64,000 bases of DNA, taken from Bacillota bacterium. Lineage in GTDB: Bacteria; Bacillota; Clostridia; Lachnospirales; Lachnospiraceae. The DNA is taken from assembly GCA_023411555.1 (NCBI GenBank), contig JAEYOQ010000001.1, positions 60,183 through 124,182 on the forward strand. Reading direction: 5' to 3'. Positions 42,514 through 50,670 of the stretch are shown here, piece by piece; positions within the stretch are counted from its first letter, which is position 1, and every line of letters begins with the position of its first letter. Both the position numbers and the translations under genes were made by a program. Below the pieces are notes generated by a model. That model made no database searches. It saw only the letters and a list, made by a program, of their open reading frames with translations, and had not been told where the DNA came from.

Positions 42514-45500
42514 GCTGTGGACTCTCCTTCCCTTTTTTCATTGTTATATAGGATATAGCGGCCAATAATAAGCCGATCACTGTAACCAATAATCCCTTTT
42601 CCACATGGGGGTACTTGATATCTAGTACAGTGGTTCCCGAATTGACTATAATCAGATTATTGTCCGTTTGTATCGGCGGATCACTGCTAAAGATATCAAT
42701 ATAGGAGAGGGTAGTATTCACTTGGTCAAATTCTGAAGTGATTGTGATTTGATCATTGCCCATCTCTATATTGATTGGTACAATTTTTCTCTCCGGAACA
42801 GAGGACTCATCCATATCAAAGATTGCTTCTGCAAGCCCTTTTATCTCCTCATCTCCGGTTGTCTGCAGGTAATACATAATATTAAGCCCAATAAAATGAA
42901 GGTTCTCATTCTTAGCGGTACCCAGGAAGGGGATCAGCTTACTGGTCATGTCTGAGCTTCCGTCAACCTGGTCAAGCCCTAGGAGATATACGGTATTCCA
43001 ATCGCCGATATCGGATGGAAAATCAAGGCTTGCGTAATTCTTTCCTTGGTAGGAGAGTACGGGAAAGCTCTCTGAAAAGGATATATTCTGAGCAGCCACC
43101 CCAAAGAGTTCCATGGTTTTCGTCACCTCATCCATGGGGATGCGGTTCATATCGATATAGATATGAACACCGCTTTCCGACAGCTTCAGTAGTAGCTCCT
43201 CTGCCTCTGCTTTACTGCTATAGGTAAAGCCTGACAGATAGAGAGTATTATAGTTACTTAATTCTTCATAGGTATAGTCGTTTATATTGTCTCTGGAGCC
43301 CTCTTCAAAGTCGGGAAAAATCATTGCAATACCCGACGAGGATTCTCCGATGGCCAGGTTCTTATAATTTGTGATTACTCCGAATTGGTCCGGGGTATCC
43401 TTTTGGAATAAAATACTGGTCTCGTTACGGGTAACCGGTACATAGCCTAAGATATGGGCAGCTTCCTCAAGCCTTTCTAAATCTTTTGATTGATGCTTCA
43501 GATTGTCGATGGGGATTAGGACGGTATCATTGCCCAGCTCCAATGCGCGATCAAATAAATATACATACCAGCCGTTTTCGATAGAGGAATTCAGGTTAAC
43601 GATATTTGATGCAGTACCTGCACCCTCCCAGCCGGCTCCGTAGGAATAGTTCACTGCTTCTCCTACACCGGCAATATAGTAAGGGGCAAAGGAGCCGTAT
43701 TCACTTAAATCCATAAGAGCCATTCTTTGCCTTGTGATTGCCTTAGCATCTGTAATCATAGCTTCCTCAGCCCTCCGATCCAGGCTTGCCTGTACATCAA
43801 CAATCCTGTCCTTTAGCGGGAAGTAGATAGTCTTATATGAGGTGGCACAATCAGCTGCCAGCAGTATCACAAGAAGCAGAACCACCCATTTTTTTAGACT
43901 CTTCCATAGGAGGAGGGAGACCATAGCGGCAGCCAATCCTATGGGTATAAAGCGGATCATCCATAAGAATTGGCTGAATGGAAGCTTAACAAACAGTTCA
44001 TAGACTGATTTGGTTGTACATAGCAGTAATACCATGGCGGTTATGAAGCCAGCCTTCATATTCTTTGGCGCTATAAGCATACCCAGGATGCAGATAAGAA
44101 ATATGGAGAAGCCAAAGTAAAAGGAAAGGATATCACCATTAATTCTCGTGAATGGATTCAAGGATACAAAAGCACTTTCAAAGAAAAATTTCATCACCTG
44201 ATTCGTAGATGAGCCGCTTGCTGCCCCTCCAATCAATGCCGGTACTACCCAAAGGCCTGCAAGAAGAACACCGGATACACAAGCGCCCAAAGCAGCAAAT
44301 GCACTGCGAGGGGTATGATTCATGGAGGAATGGAGGGAGACAAAGATTACTGTAGTAGCAACCAGCATCAAGGTTATTCCCAAATGACATAAGGTGATGA
44401 GAGTGGTGATTATCATAAGGGGAAATATCGCATTCCTCTTCTTTTCTGCCAGCACCATCCAAACAAAGTAAAAGAAGAAAGGAAGTAGGGCATTGATTAC
44501 ACCTCTTGGAAGATTACCTTCCAAGATGACAACTCTTATATTCTCCGGCATAAAGAACCATAGTAACCCAATGACCACGGATAGTCCGATTCTGCGATAC
44601 CGGATACCCCATAATAGCCAGCCACAGCCGCCAAGGATAAGGAGGAAGCCGAGGAACAGCACGTAAGCGTCCAGAATACTTGTTCCGAGGATCCATTTTA
44701 GTCCTGCCAGTATATATAGGGGGAGAGGTCCCCAATATCTCATGATTTCTACACCGTTGTACCAGCTACTGTCATATAAGGGAAACCAGTTTCCCATTTG
44801 TATATTCTTTAGGAGGAGGTCAGCCCGGTAGAGATGGCAGAAGGTATCGGAACCCTGAGGGTATCTTCCACTACTCTTTACGATTTTCATAAGGACTGTA
44901 GCGAGAGCTGTAAAGCAGCTAAGACCTGTAATACACTTTAATAGTACAAGGAATAGCTTCGGCTTACGCTTTGATTTATCACCGGCATAAGTCTTTGGCT
45001 CTGACGGTTCTGTAGTAATTGCAACTTCCTCCAGATAATCCTCTTTATATTTCAGTTCAGACTCAGCTTCTAAAGTGGTAGTTGCAACCATCGTCTTGCC
45101 CGCAGCGGCCGCTGGGGGTAGAGGCTCGACTTCTCTGTCAAGTTCAGGCTCCTCATTGGTATCTTCCAGGTTAATAATCGGTATGCAGTCCTGTGAAATA
45201 CTGCTAATCTCGTTAACACTGAAGTCCAGTCTCTTATTGGAGACAGAATAAACCCGAATGGGATTTTCGGAGATAGAAAGCTTTATCAGGTCATAGCCTA
45301 GCTCCTGAATTATGTCATAGAAGGAAGCAAATAAGGTATCGCCAATTCCTTCAATTGTGGTAGAGCGACCTGTGAAAAGGCTGGTCTCAGGTAATTGCTT
45401 TCCTTGAAGAGGCTCGAGGTAATCCTGAACTACTTTCTCTATCCCGTAATTATGATCAATCCTATCACCAGCGTGAACATAAAGTGTAATCGTGAAGGTA

Positions 45501-45922
45501 TGAAAATGCATGCTATCTTTACTGTTATCAACATTAGAATGTGCTGCATATAATCCAAAGCGATACTTGTAGCCACAAAAGCCGCTTGGTACCTGGTCAG
45601 TAACTACCTGGTTGGATTTCGTTATTTCTACCATAGAGGGGATAAGGTCATCCGCTTCCTTCCTAACCGGCTCAGGTGTGGTATAACTTGGATCCATCTG
45701 AAGCTCATGATATATTTTATCTAGTCCATAGGTGGTAGCCTTCCGTAATACATAAGGAGCTAATCGGGCACTGCCCTTATAGGTTCTAATCCTCTTCCAA
45801 GCCTCCTCAAGTACGAAGGGCTGATATATCATGCAATAAAGATCAGGGAATCTAAAATTATCGTTTTTCGCAAACTGATATAAATTATTTAGTAACTGTA
45901 TTAGTTCGAATCTTGTGTCCAT
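42497..45922 (-). CDS. PTPS-related giant membrane protein (exosortase-G system)
   Basis: This 1141-residue protein comes first in the operon. Residues 110-240 form a PTPS-like domain with metal ligands His128, His139 and His141 but no catalytic Cys. After an acidic linker, residues 330-745 hold about 12 membrane helices beginning with D-T-F-C-H-L-Y-R-A and W-Y-N-G-V-E-I-M-R-Y-W-G-P-L-P, the signature of the '6-pyruvoyl-tetrahydropterin synthase-related' membrane family, GT-C-like in layout. Residues 750-1105 are an extracytoplasmic domain with a final membrane helix at about 1108-1128. It overlaps the substrate gene by 17 bases. A membrane glycosyltransferase role using polyprenyl-phosphate sugar is inference. 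Confidence 0.8.
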   Translation of the reverse strand: MDTRFELIQLLNNLYQFAKNDNFRFPDLYCMIYQPFVLEEAWKRIRTYKGSARLAPYVLRKATTYGLDKIYHELQMDPSYTTPEPVRKEADDLIPSMVEITKSNQVVTDQVPSGFCGYKYRFGLYAAHSNVDNSKDSMHFHTFTITLYVHAGDRIDHNYGIEKVVQDYLEPLQGKQLPETSLFTGRSTTIEGIGDTLFASFYDIIQELGYDLIKLSISENPIRVYSVSNKRLDFSVNEISSISQDCIPIINLEDTNEEPELDREVEPLPPAAAAGKTMVATTTLEAESELKYKEDYLEEVAITTEPSEPKTYAGDKSKRKPKLFLVLLKCITGLSCFTALATVLMKIVKSSGRYPQGSDTFCHLYRADLLLKNIQMGNWFPLYDSSWYNGVEIMRYWGPLPLYILAGLKWILGTSILDAYVLFLGFLLILGGCGWLLWGIRYRRIGLSVVIGLLWFFMPENIRVVILEGNLPRGVINALLPFFFYFVWMVLAEKKRNAIFPLMIITTLITLCHLGITLMLVATTVIFVSLHSSMNHTPRSAFAALGACVSGVLLAGLWVVPALIGGAASGSSTNQVMKFFFESAFVSLNPFTRINGDILSFYFGFSIFLICILGMLIAPKNMKAGFITAMVLLLCTTKSVYELFVKLPFSQFLWMIRFIPIGLAAAMVSLLLWKSLKKWVVLLLVILLAADCATSYKTIYFPLKDRIVDVQASLDRRAEEAMITDAKAITRQRMALMDLSEYGSFAPYYIAGVGEAVNYSYGAGWEGAGTASNIVNLNSSIENGWYVYLFDRALELGNDTVLIPIDNLKHQSKDLERLEEAAHILGYVPVTRNETSILFQKDTPDQFGVITNYKNLAIGESSSGIAMIFPDFEEGSRDNINDYTYEELSNYNTLYLSGFTYSSKAEAEELLLKLSESGVHIYIDMNRIPMDEVTKTMELFGVAAQNISFSESFPVLSYQGKNYASLDFPSDIGDWNTVYLLGLDQVDGSSDMTSKLIPFLGTAKNENLHFIGLNIMYYLQTTGDEEIKGLAEAIFDMDESSVPERKIVPINIEMGNDQITITSEFDQVNTTLSYIDIFSSDPPIQTDNNLIIVNSGTTVLDIKYPHVEKGLLVTVIGLLLAAISYITMKKGKESPQHEEAN

Positions 45923-46246
45923 AATAGCTTGTCTCCCCGGTAACTATAGGTATTTTCTCCATCAGGCTCTGGTTTTGGCTCCTTATATAGGTGCTTTTAC
46001 GCCTTTTTAACAGAGCATAAGACAAAATAAGTAATAATGTTACATTTTTAAACATTATACATCCTCTGAGACTAAGTTACTAGAATAAAAATATGAGTTT
46101 CTGATACCAGTTAAGTAAGGATATGGAAGTAAGAGAAATCGAGCAAACGAATATAAGGAAGGAGTAGGATTAGCAGAAGGATTAAAATAGATAAAATGAA
46201 AGAAGAGAAGATATAAACTTTGTCATAAAACAGGGTTTACCGAATG
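45923..46246 (-). promoter_or_regulatory. leader and promoter region of the exosortase-G operon
   Basis: On the minus strand a TATAAT lies near 46061-46056. It is overlapped by an inverted repeat TAATGTT/AACATTA (46035-46041, 46051-46057), a possible operator. The roughly 130 bases that follow up to 45922 are unusually rich in short repeats (GGAGCC...GAGCC, ACCTATA twice, GTTACCGGGG) and could fold. I considered a c-di-GMP riboswitch but the match by eye is weak. Bases 46081-46246 show nothing recognisable. Confidence 0.35.
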
Positions 46247-46295
46247 AAAACAGGGCTAAAAAAGAATCAGGATAATCTCTTTATAGCCCTGTTTT
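46247..46295. terminator. terminator of the DivIVA-like gene
   Basis: AAAACAGGGCTA (46247-46258) and TAGCCCTGTTTT (46284-46295) form a perfect 12-bp stem 21 bases beyond the minus-strand stop. A related AAAACAGGG repeat lies next to it. Confidence 0.8.
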
Positions 46296-46315
46296 GTAGA
46301 TATGGTGGATGTTGA

Positions 46316-47290
46316 TTATGTATTCCTGAGGGAAGCCTCGCATTCATCCATGAATTTATCCATACTCTCCTTTATAAGAGTGGAGATGTGATCAATATTC
46401 AGATTAAATGCATCCAGCTTATTGACTTCCACTTCCATATTCGATAGTTTGGTGCGAAAATCAGATGCATTGGAGAAGAACTCCCGTATCATATGGTTGT
46501 ATTCTTGTTGTCTTTGTTCGATGACAGAGCGTAGCTGCATATTGCTTTCATTAACGAGTTGATAATATTCCCTCATCTGCTGTTGCATATATTCTACGAT
46601 TACATTGCGCATCCGTGACATTTCATAATAAGCCTGGAAGGAGATTTCGGAAGCTTTGTTTATGTCAAGTGGCTTTTTGAATTGCTCCAATTGCTCTGTT
46701 GTTGTCTCCAGAGAAATCTTTGTCGTCGCCAGCGCATCCTTTGTGTAGGATAGCTCTTCCTTTGCTCTGGCAAGCTCCAGGTTCTTGCTTTCTAGTAGGG
46801 CACTTGTGCTTTCAAGCTCCTTCCTGATGTGTTGTAATTCGTCCTGCAGCTGGCTATAATCCTTCAGGGCAACCCTAGAGGGGTCGTCCGTGGGTATAGC
46901 AAGAGAAGATACAGGTGAGGCTTTCACCTCAATAGCTGGATCTATTACAGCAGATAATTCTTCTTCCGATGCCTGTGCTTCTTCAGCTTTATTACTGACG
47001 CTATATAGGGTTATCTTATGCTCTTGCTTCAAAGCTTCCAATTCGGTGGTTAGAGATGAGATTGTTGACAATAATTCATTCTTTTCTTCATTGACCCTTA
47101 TTAGCTCTTCTTCACTTTTTTTAAGATCAGCTTCTAAGAGGCTTATTTTAGCGCCATTACCGTTAGCACCATTTTTCATCTGGGTTTTCAATGTGGCTAT
47201 TGTTGCATTTAAGCTTTCATTCTCTTCGCGAAGTGTACTTAGCGTTACGTTAACTTCGGAAACCTTGTAACCGAATAAACTTTTTTTCAT
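46316..47290 (-). CDS. DivIVA-like coiled-coil protein
   Basis: This 324-residue cytoplasmic protein starts at ATG 47290 (GGTGGGGG 6 bases upstream). The N-terminus K-K-S-L-F-G-Y-K-V-S-E-V-N resembles the membrane-curvature-sensing head of DivIVA-like proteins. Then come long coiled coils (about 12-95 and 140-205) separated by a low-complexity linker, and a C-terminal helical part (about 220-320). DivIVA-type scaffolds recruit other proteins to poles or septa. It lies between the two divergent polysaccharide operons, so it may position the export machines; that is inference from location. The N-terminal match is by eye. Confidence 0.65.
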   Translation of the reverse strand: MKKSLFGYKVSEVNVTLSTLREENESLNATIATLKTQMKNGANGNGAKISLLEADLKKSEEELIRVNEEKNELLSTISSLTTELEALKQEHKITLYSVSNKAEEAQASEEELSAVIDPAIEVKASPVSSLAIPTDDPSRVALKDYSQLQDELQHIRKELESTSALLESKNLELARAKEELSYTKDALATTKISLETTTEQLEQFKKPLDINKASEISFQAYYEMSRMRNVIVEYMQQQMREYYQLVNESNMQLRSVIEQRQQEYNHMIREFFSNASDFRTKLSNMEVEVNKLDAFNLNIDHISTLIKESMDKFMDECEASLRNT

Positions 47291-47328
47291 ATTTATCCCC
47301 CACCATAGAAAATACAATAATTTCCTTA

Positions 47329-47357
47329 ATATTAACGCACTCGGTTATAAATGTCAA
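47329..47357 (-). promoter_or_regulatory. promoter of the DivIVA-like gene
   Basis: On the minus strand, TTGACA (47357-47352) and TAATAT (47334-47329) are separated by 17 bp, close to the sigma-A consensus. Confidence 0.75.
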
Positions 47358-47408
47358 CTATAGACAAATAATGTCACACAAATCTTTATAATTTTTTAAG
47401 TATTTAGC

Positions 47409-47437
47409 TTGAAACTTAACAGATTATGTATTATAGT
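47409..47437 (+). promoter_or_regulatory. promoter of the Pel-type operon
   Basis: TTGAAA (47409-47414) and TATAGT (47432-47437) are separated by 17 bp. The start would be near 47444, 38 bases before the first ATG. It is divergent from the DivIVA-like promoter, with about 50 bp between the two -35 elements. Confidence 0.75.
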
Positions 47438-47481
47438 ATATCATATGGGAAAATATGGCACATTTTGGTAGAGGTGATAAT

Positions 47482-49698
47482 ATGAGCAGCATCCTAATAA
47501 TCGGAAGTTACTGTACTTTTACCAACGAACTGATTCACAAGTTTAAAAAGGAAAACTGGAGGATTTATACGTTAACAGGAAGTAAACAACGTATGAAGCC
47601 GATGCATGTATTTGAACAATATCACTTTCCATATGACAGCGATAGTATAAAGGAGATTATTAGCAGCTGCAGCCCAGATACCGTTCTCTTTACCGGAGCA
47701 TATGATACCCTTTACCAATGGGAAGAGGATAAGGAAAAAGAAGAGGCACTGCATTATATTTCAGGTCTTAGTAATCTGCTGATGTGTAGTGCAATGCTGG
47801 GAGTGAAGCATTTTGTCTACATATCCTCTGAACATGTCTATGAGGATGAATATATCGTTGATATCAGAGAAGACATGCCGGTCTCGCCGCACAGCTTTAA
47901 AGGGATGACAATCTCCCAGGGAGAGAATCTGGCAATTCATTACGATCGGACAACGCGGATGGAGGTGACGGTTGCAAGAATTGCCCAGATGTATGGGGTT
48001 CCCATGAACAGGGAGGATTGTACGGATATTTATTCTGAAATGTGCGTGAAGGCCTTGGTAACAGGGCGGTTGAAGGTAAATGCGAAAAAGGTTTTATCAG
48101 CTTTGTATGTAAAGGATGCCGTTGAGGCCCTATACCTATTGTTGAAGGCTCCGGAAAGAAAGCATACCATTTATCAGGTCTCTTCCATGGAGGAGGTTAC
48201 CGAGGATACCGTCGCAAGGTTAATACAGGAGAACTATTCACATCCTATAGAAATAGTGGATCAGACGATTGGTCTTAGACATAGGGTTATTCTGTCCAAC
48301 GAGAGATTTTGTGAGGAATTTTCGTTTCAGGTTAAAAATAGTTACCAGGATACCATTCCCCAGATAATTTCTTATATTAATGGCCATAAAAACCTATTCT
48401 TATATGAAGATGAAAGACAGGAGCGAATCAAAGCAGGGCACCGATTTCTTCGGTTTATTGGAAAAGCATTTCCTTTCCTGGAAAGCATCGCTTTTTTTAT
48501 ACCGTTTTTTATGCTAAACAACCGTGCAGTGGGGAGTGCATATTTTAGTGGTATTAATTTTTATTTGCTATATGTTTTATTATTTGCCGTAATACATGGA
48601 AGGCAGCAGGCTATATTTTCTTCTCTGCTTAGCGTGGCTGGGTATTGCTTTCGCCAGCTCTATACCTCCTCCGGTTTTTCTTTATTGATCAATATTAATA
48701 CCTATATCTGGATTGCCCAATTATTTATCGTCGGACTGACTGTTGGGCACTTAAAGGATAGCTTCCGTGAGATGGAGAGGGATAAGAATGAGAAGATAGA
48801 TTTTCTATCGGAGCGGTTGAATGATATTGCGGTGATTAATCACAGTAATACCAAGATTAAAAACTATTATGCTGAAAAGCTAATCAGCAGTGCGGAAGGC
48901 ATAGGACGTATCTACGAGATTACCTCAAGATTGGAGAAGGCTGACTCTGGTGAAGTTCTATTTGCGGCCTTGGATACAATATCAGAGATTATGAATATAA
49001 AGGATGTCTCAATTTATTTGACCTCAGACAGGGAATATTGCCGCTTGGCATCGGCCTCCAGCGAACGGTCCCGATGCCTTGGTAAATCAATTCGAATGAA
49101 GAGCTATAAGATGATTTTTGACGTGTTGGCCAGTAAGCAGGTATATATTAACCGGTCCCTAGAGAGTGATCTGCCAATGATGGCCAGCGCTTTATTTGAT
49201 GAAAATGATAAGATGAGAATTGTGATATTTCTATGGGATATCCCCTATGAGCAGATGACCCTATACCAAGCAAATCTACTAACTGTAGTAGGGGCATTAG
49301 TCTATTCAGCGGTGGTTAAGGACGCAAATTATATCGACGCATTAGCCTATAGAAGATTTCTTCCTGATACAACGATTCTTATTAAAGATTCCTTTAGGAG
49401 GGTAGTGGATATCTACCAGAATGCCACCAATAAAGGATATGCAGAATCTTGCATTTGCTTTGTTGAGAGTGAGGGCTTATCACCGAAGGAGCTACACGAT
49501 AGGATTCGTCCGATACTACGGGAGACCGATTATGTTGGTATGATACAGGAGGATAGGCTTGCTGTATTACTTACCAATACCAATGAAGAGGAGTCGGTCT
49601 TTGTCAGAAAACGCCTGGAAGAGCGTAATATTAAGACTTCTATCGGTAAGCTATCAGTGAAAGAAGGTAAGAAAGAGATGGATGGGATAGGAGCATAA
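47482..49698 (+). CDS. pelD: epimerase-PelD fusion: c-di-GMP receptor of the Pel-type system
   Basis: This 738-residue protein starts at ATG 47482 (GAGGTG upstream). Residues 1-300 are an extended SDR/NAD-epimerase-like domain (I-L-I-I-G-S-Y-C at the start, Y-I-S-S-E-H-V-Y near 112), comparable to PelX-type UDP-GlcNAc epimerases, although the catalytic Y-x3-K is not obvious. About four membrane helices follow (330-425), then a coiled coil, a GAF domain (about 470-610) and a degenerate GGDEF domain (about 620-725). That C-terminal arrangement is PelD. The inhibitory-site motif RETD (codons at 49519-49530) matches the RxxD with which PelD binds c-di-GMP. The fusion is in frame and intact. Confidence 0.82.
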   Translation: MSSILIIGSYCTFTNELIHKFKKENWRIYTLTGSKQRMKPMHVFEQYHFPYDSDSIKEIISSCSPDTVLFTGAYDTLYQWEEDKEKEEALHYISGLSNLLMCSAMLGVKHFVYISSEHVYEDEYIVDIREDMPVSPHSFKGMTISQGENLAIHYDRTTRMEVTVARIAQMYGVPMNREDCTDIYSEMCVKALVTGRLKVNAKKVLSALYVKDAVEALYLLLKAPERKHTIYQVSSMEEVTEDTVARLIQENYSHPIEIVDQTIGLRHRVILSNERFCEEFSFQVKNSYQDTIPQIISYINGHKNLFLYEDERQERIKAGHRFLRFIGKAFPFLESIAFFIPFFMLNNRAVGSAYFSGINFYLLYVLLFAVIHGRQQAIFSSLLSVAGYCFRQLYTSSGFSLLININTYIWIAQLFIVGLTVGHLKDSFREMERDKNEKIDFLSERLNDIAVINHSNTKIKNYYAEKLISSAEGIGRIYEITSRLEKADSGEVLFAALDTISEIMNIKDVSIYLTSDREYCRLASASSERSRCLGKSIRMKSYKMIFDVLASKQVYINRSLESDLPMMASALFDENDKMRIVIFLWDIPYEQMTLYQANLLTVVGALVYSAVVKDANYIDALAYRRFLPDTTILIKDSFRRVVDIYQNATNKGYAESCICFVESEGLSPKELHDRIRPILRETDYVGMIQEDRLAVLLTNTNEEESVFVRKRLEERNIKTSIGKLSVKEGKKEMDGIGA

Positions 49699-49735
49699 GA
49701 GACCGGTAAATAGGGTTTGGGAAAGGAAGATAGAA

Positions 49736-50644
49736 ATGGATTTGGCAGGACTAAGGCCTGTACTACTGATTCTTATCATAAATCTAATGGTGTCACTGGT
49801 AGTGCTATCCTTGGCTTTCTTTCAAAGAAGGTTTAGACGTAGTTCAATGGCTTTGTTGTCCTGGTTTATCTTTATCGTTCCGGTGATGGGACCATTATAC
49901 ATACTGATCGGTTTGCTCATCAGTTTTATAAACCGCAAAAAAACAGTGGATATGAGTGAGATCAGCTTTAGCCAGGAACGTGAGAAAATGATACTGCCTC
50001 CTGACCAGGAGACAGAGATGAATTATGTACCGATTCAAGATGCCATGGCAGTGACTGATACGGCGAGCCTGCGCAGGCTACTCTTAGATACTCTGCGTAA
50101 CAACGCTAGAAAGACGGTAGCCAGCATAGCAGTGGCCATGAATAGTCTGGATACCGAGACCTCTCACTATGCTGCCTCTGCTATCCTGGATGCACTTTCG
50201 GAGTTTCGGTCAACAGCTCAGGTTATGCTGGAGAATATGAAGAAGATACCAGAGGATGTGGAGATGAATCTGCTGACCTTTGATTATTTAATTGAAATTC
50301 TTAATATGAAGATTATGACCAGTGTGGAGCAGGAGGCCTATATTTATACGCTTGATCAGGTGACGGAGAATCTTTTTACCCATAATCTCTGGTATATGAC
50401 GGCCTCCCATTACTTAATGATAGCGGACCTGTTTATTTCTATTAAGGATTATCATATGGCAGATAAATGGGTTTCAAGAGCTGGTAAGTATCGGCCGAAT
50501 ATGCTGGATACCTATAAAGCCAGATTACACCTATTCTTCGATCAGCAAAATAATATTGCCTTTTTTGAATGTCTGAAGGAACTTAAGGAGTCAGATATCC
50601 TTGTGGATGATGAGATTATCAATTTATTCCGTCTATATGGCTAG
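49736..50644 (+). CDS. pelE: PelE-like membrane/TPR protein
   Basis: This 302-residue protein has two N-terminal membrane helices (about 6-28 and 38-63), then a cytoplasmic all-helical region with TPR-like character (A-D-L-F-I-S-I-K-D-Y-H-M-A-D-K-W near 236). It lies between PelD and the PelA-like gene, as PelE does in known Pel clusters, where it helps assemble the synthase complex. AAGGAAG precedes the ATG. Sequence conservation of PelE is low, so position carries much of the call. Confidence 0.7.
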   Translation: MDLAGLRPVLLILIINLMVSLVVLSLAFFQRRFRRSSMALLSWFIFIVPVMGPLYILIGLLISFINRKKTVDMSEISFSQEREKMILPPDQETEMNYVPIQDAMAVTDTASLRRLLLDTLRNNARKTVASIAVAMNSLDTETSHYAASAILDALSEFRSTAQVMLENMKKIPEDVEMNLLTFDYLIEILNMKIMTSVEQEAYIYTLDQVTENLFTHNLWYMTASHYLMIADLFISIKDYHMADKWVSRAGKYRPNMLDTYKARLHLFFDQQNNIAFFECLKELKESDILVDDEIINLFRLYG

Positions 50645-50670
50645 GCAGAAGAAATGGAAGTGAAGCGACA

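Noticed and set aside
45923..46020. Possible c-di-GMP-I (GEMM) riboswitch in the exosortase-G leader.
   Set aside because: The conserved aptamer core and tetraloop/receptor could not be aligned by eye; kept only as a low-confidence structured leader.
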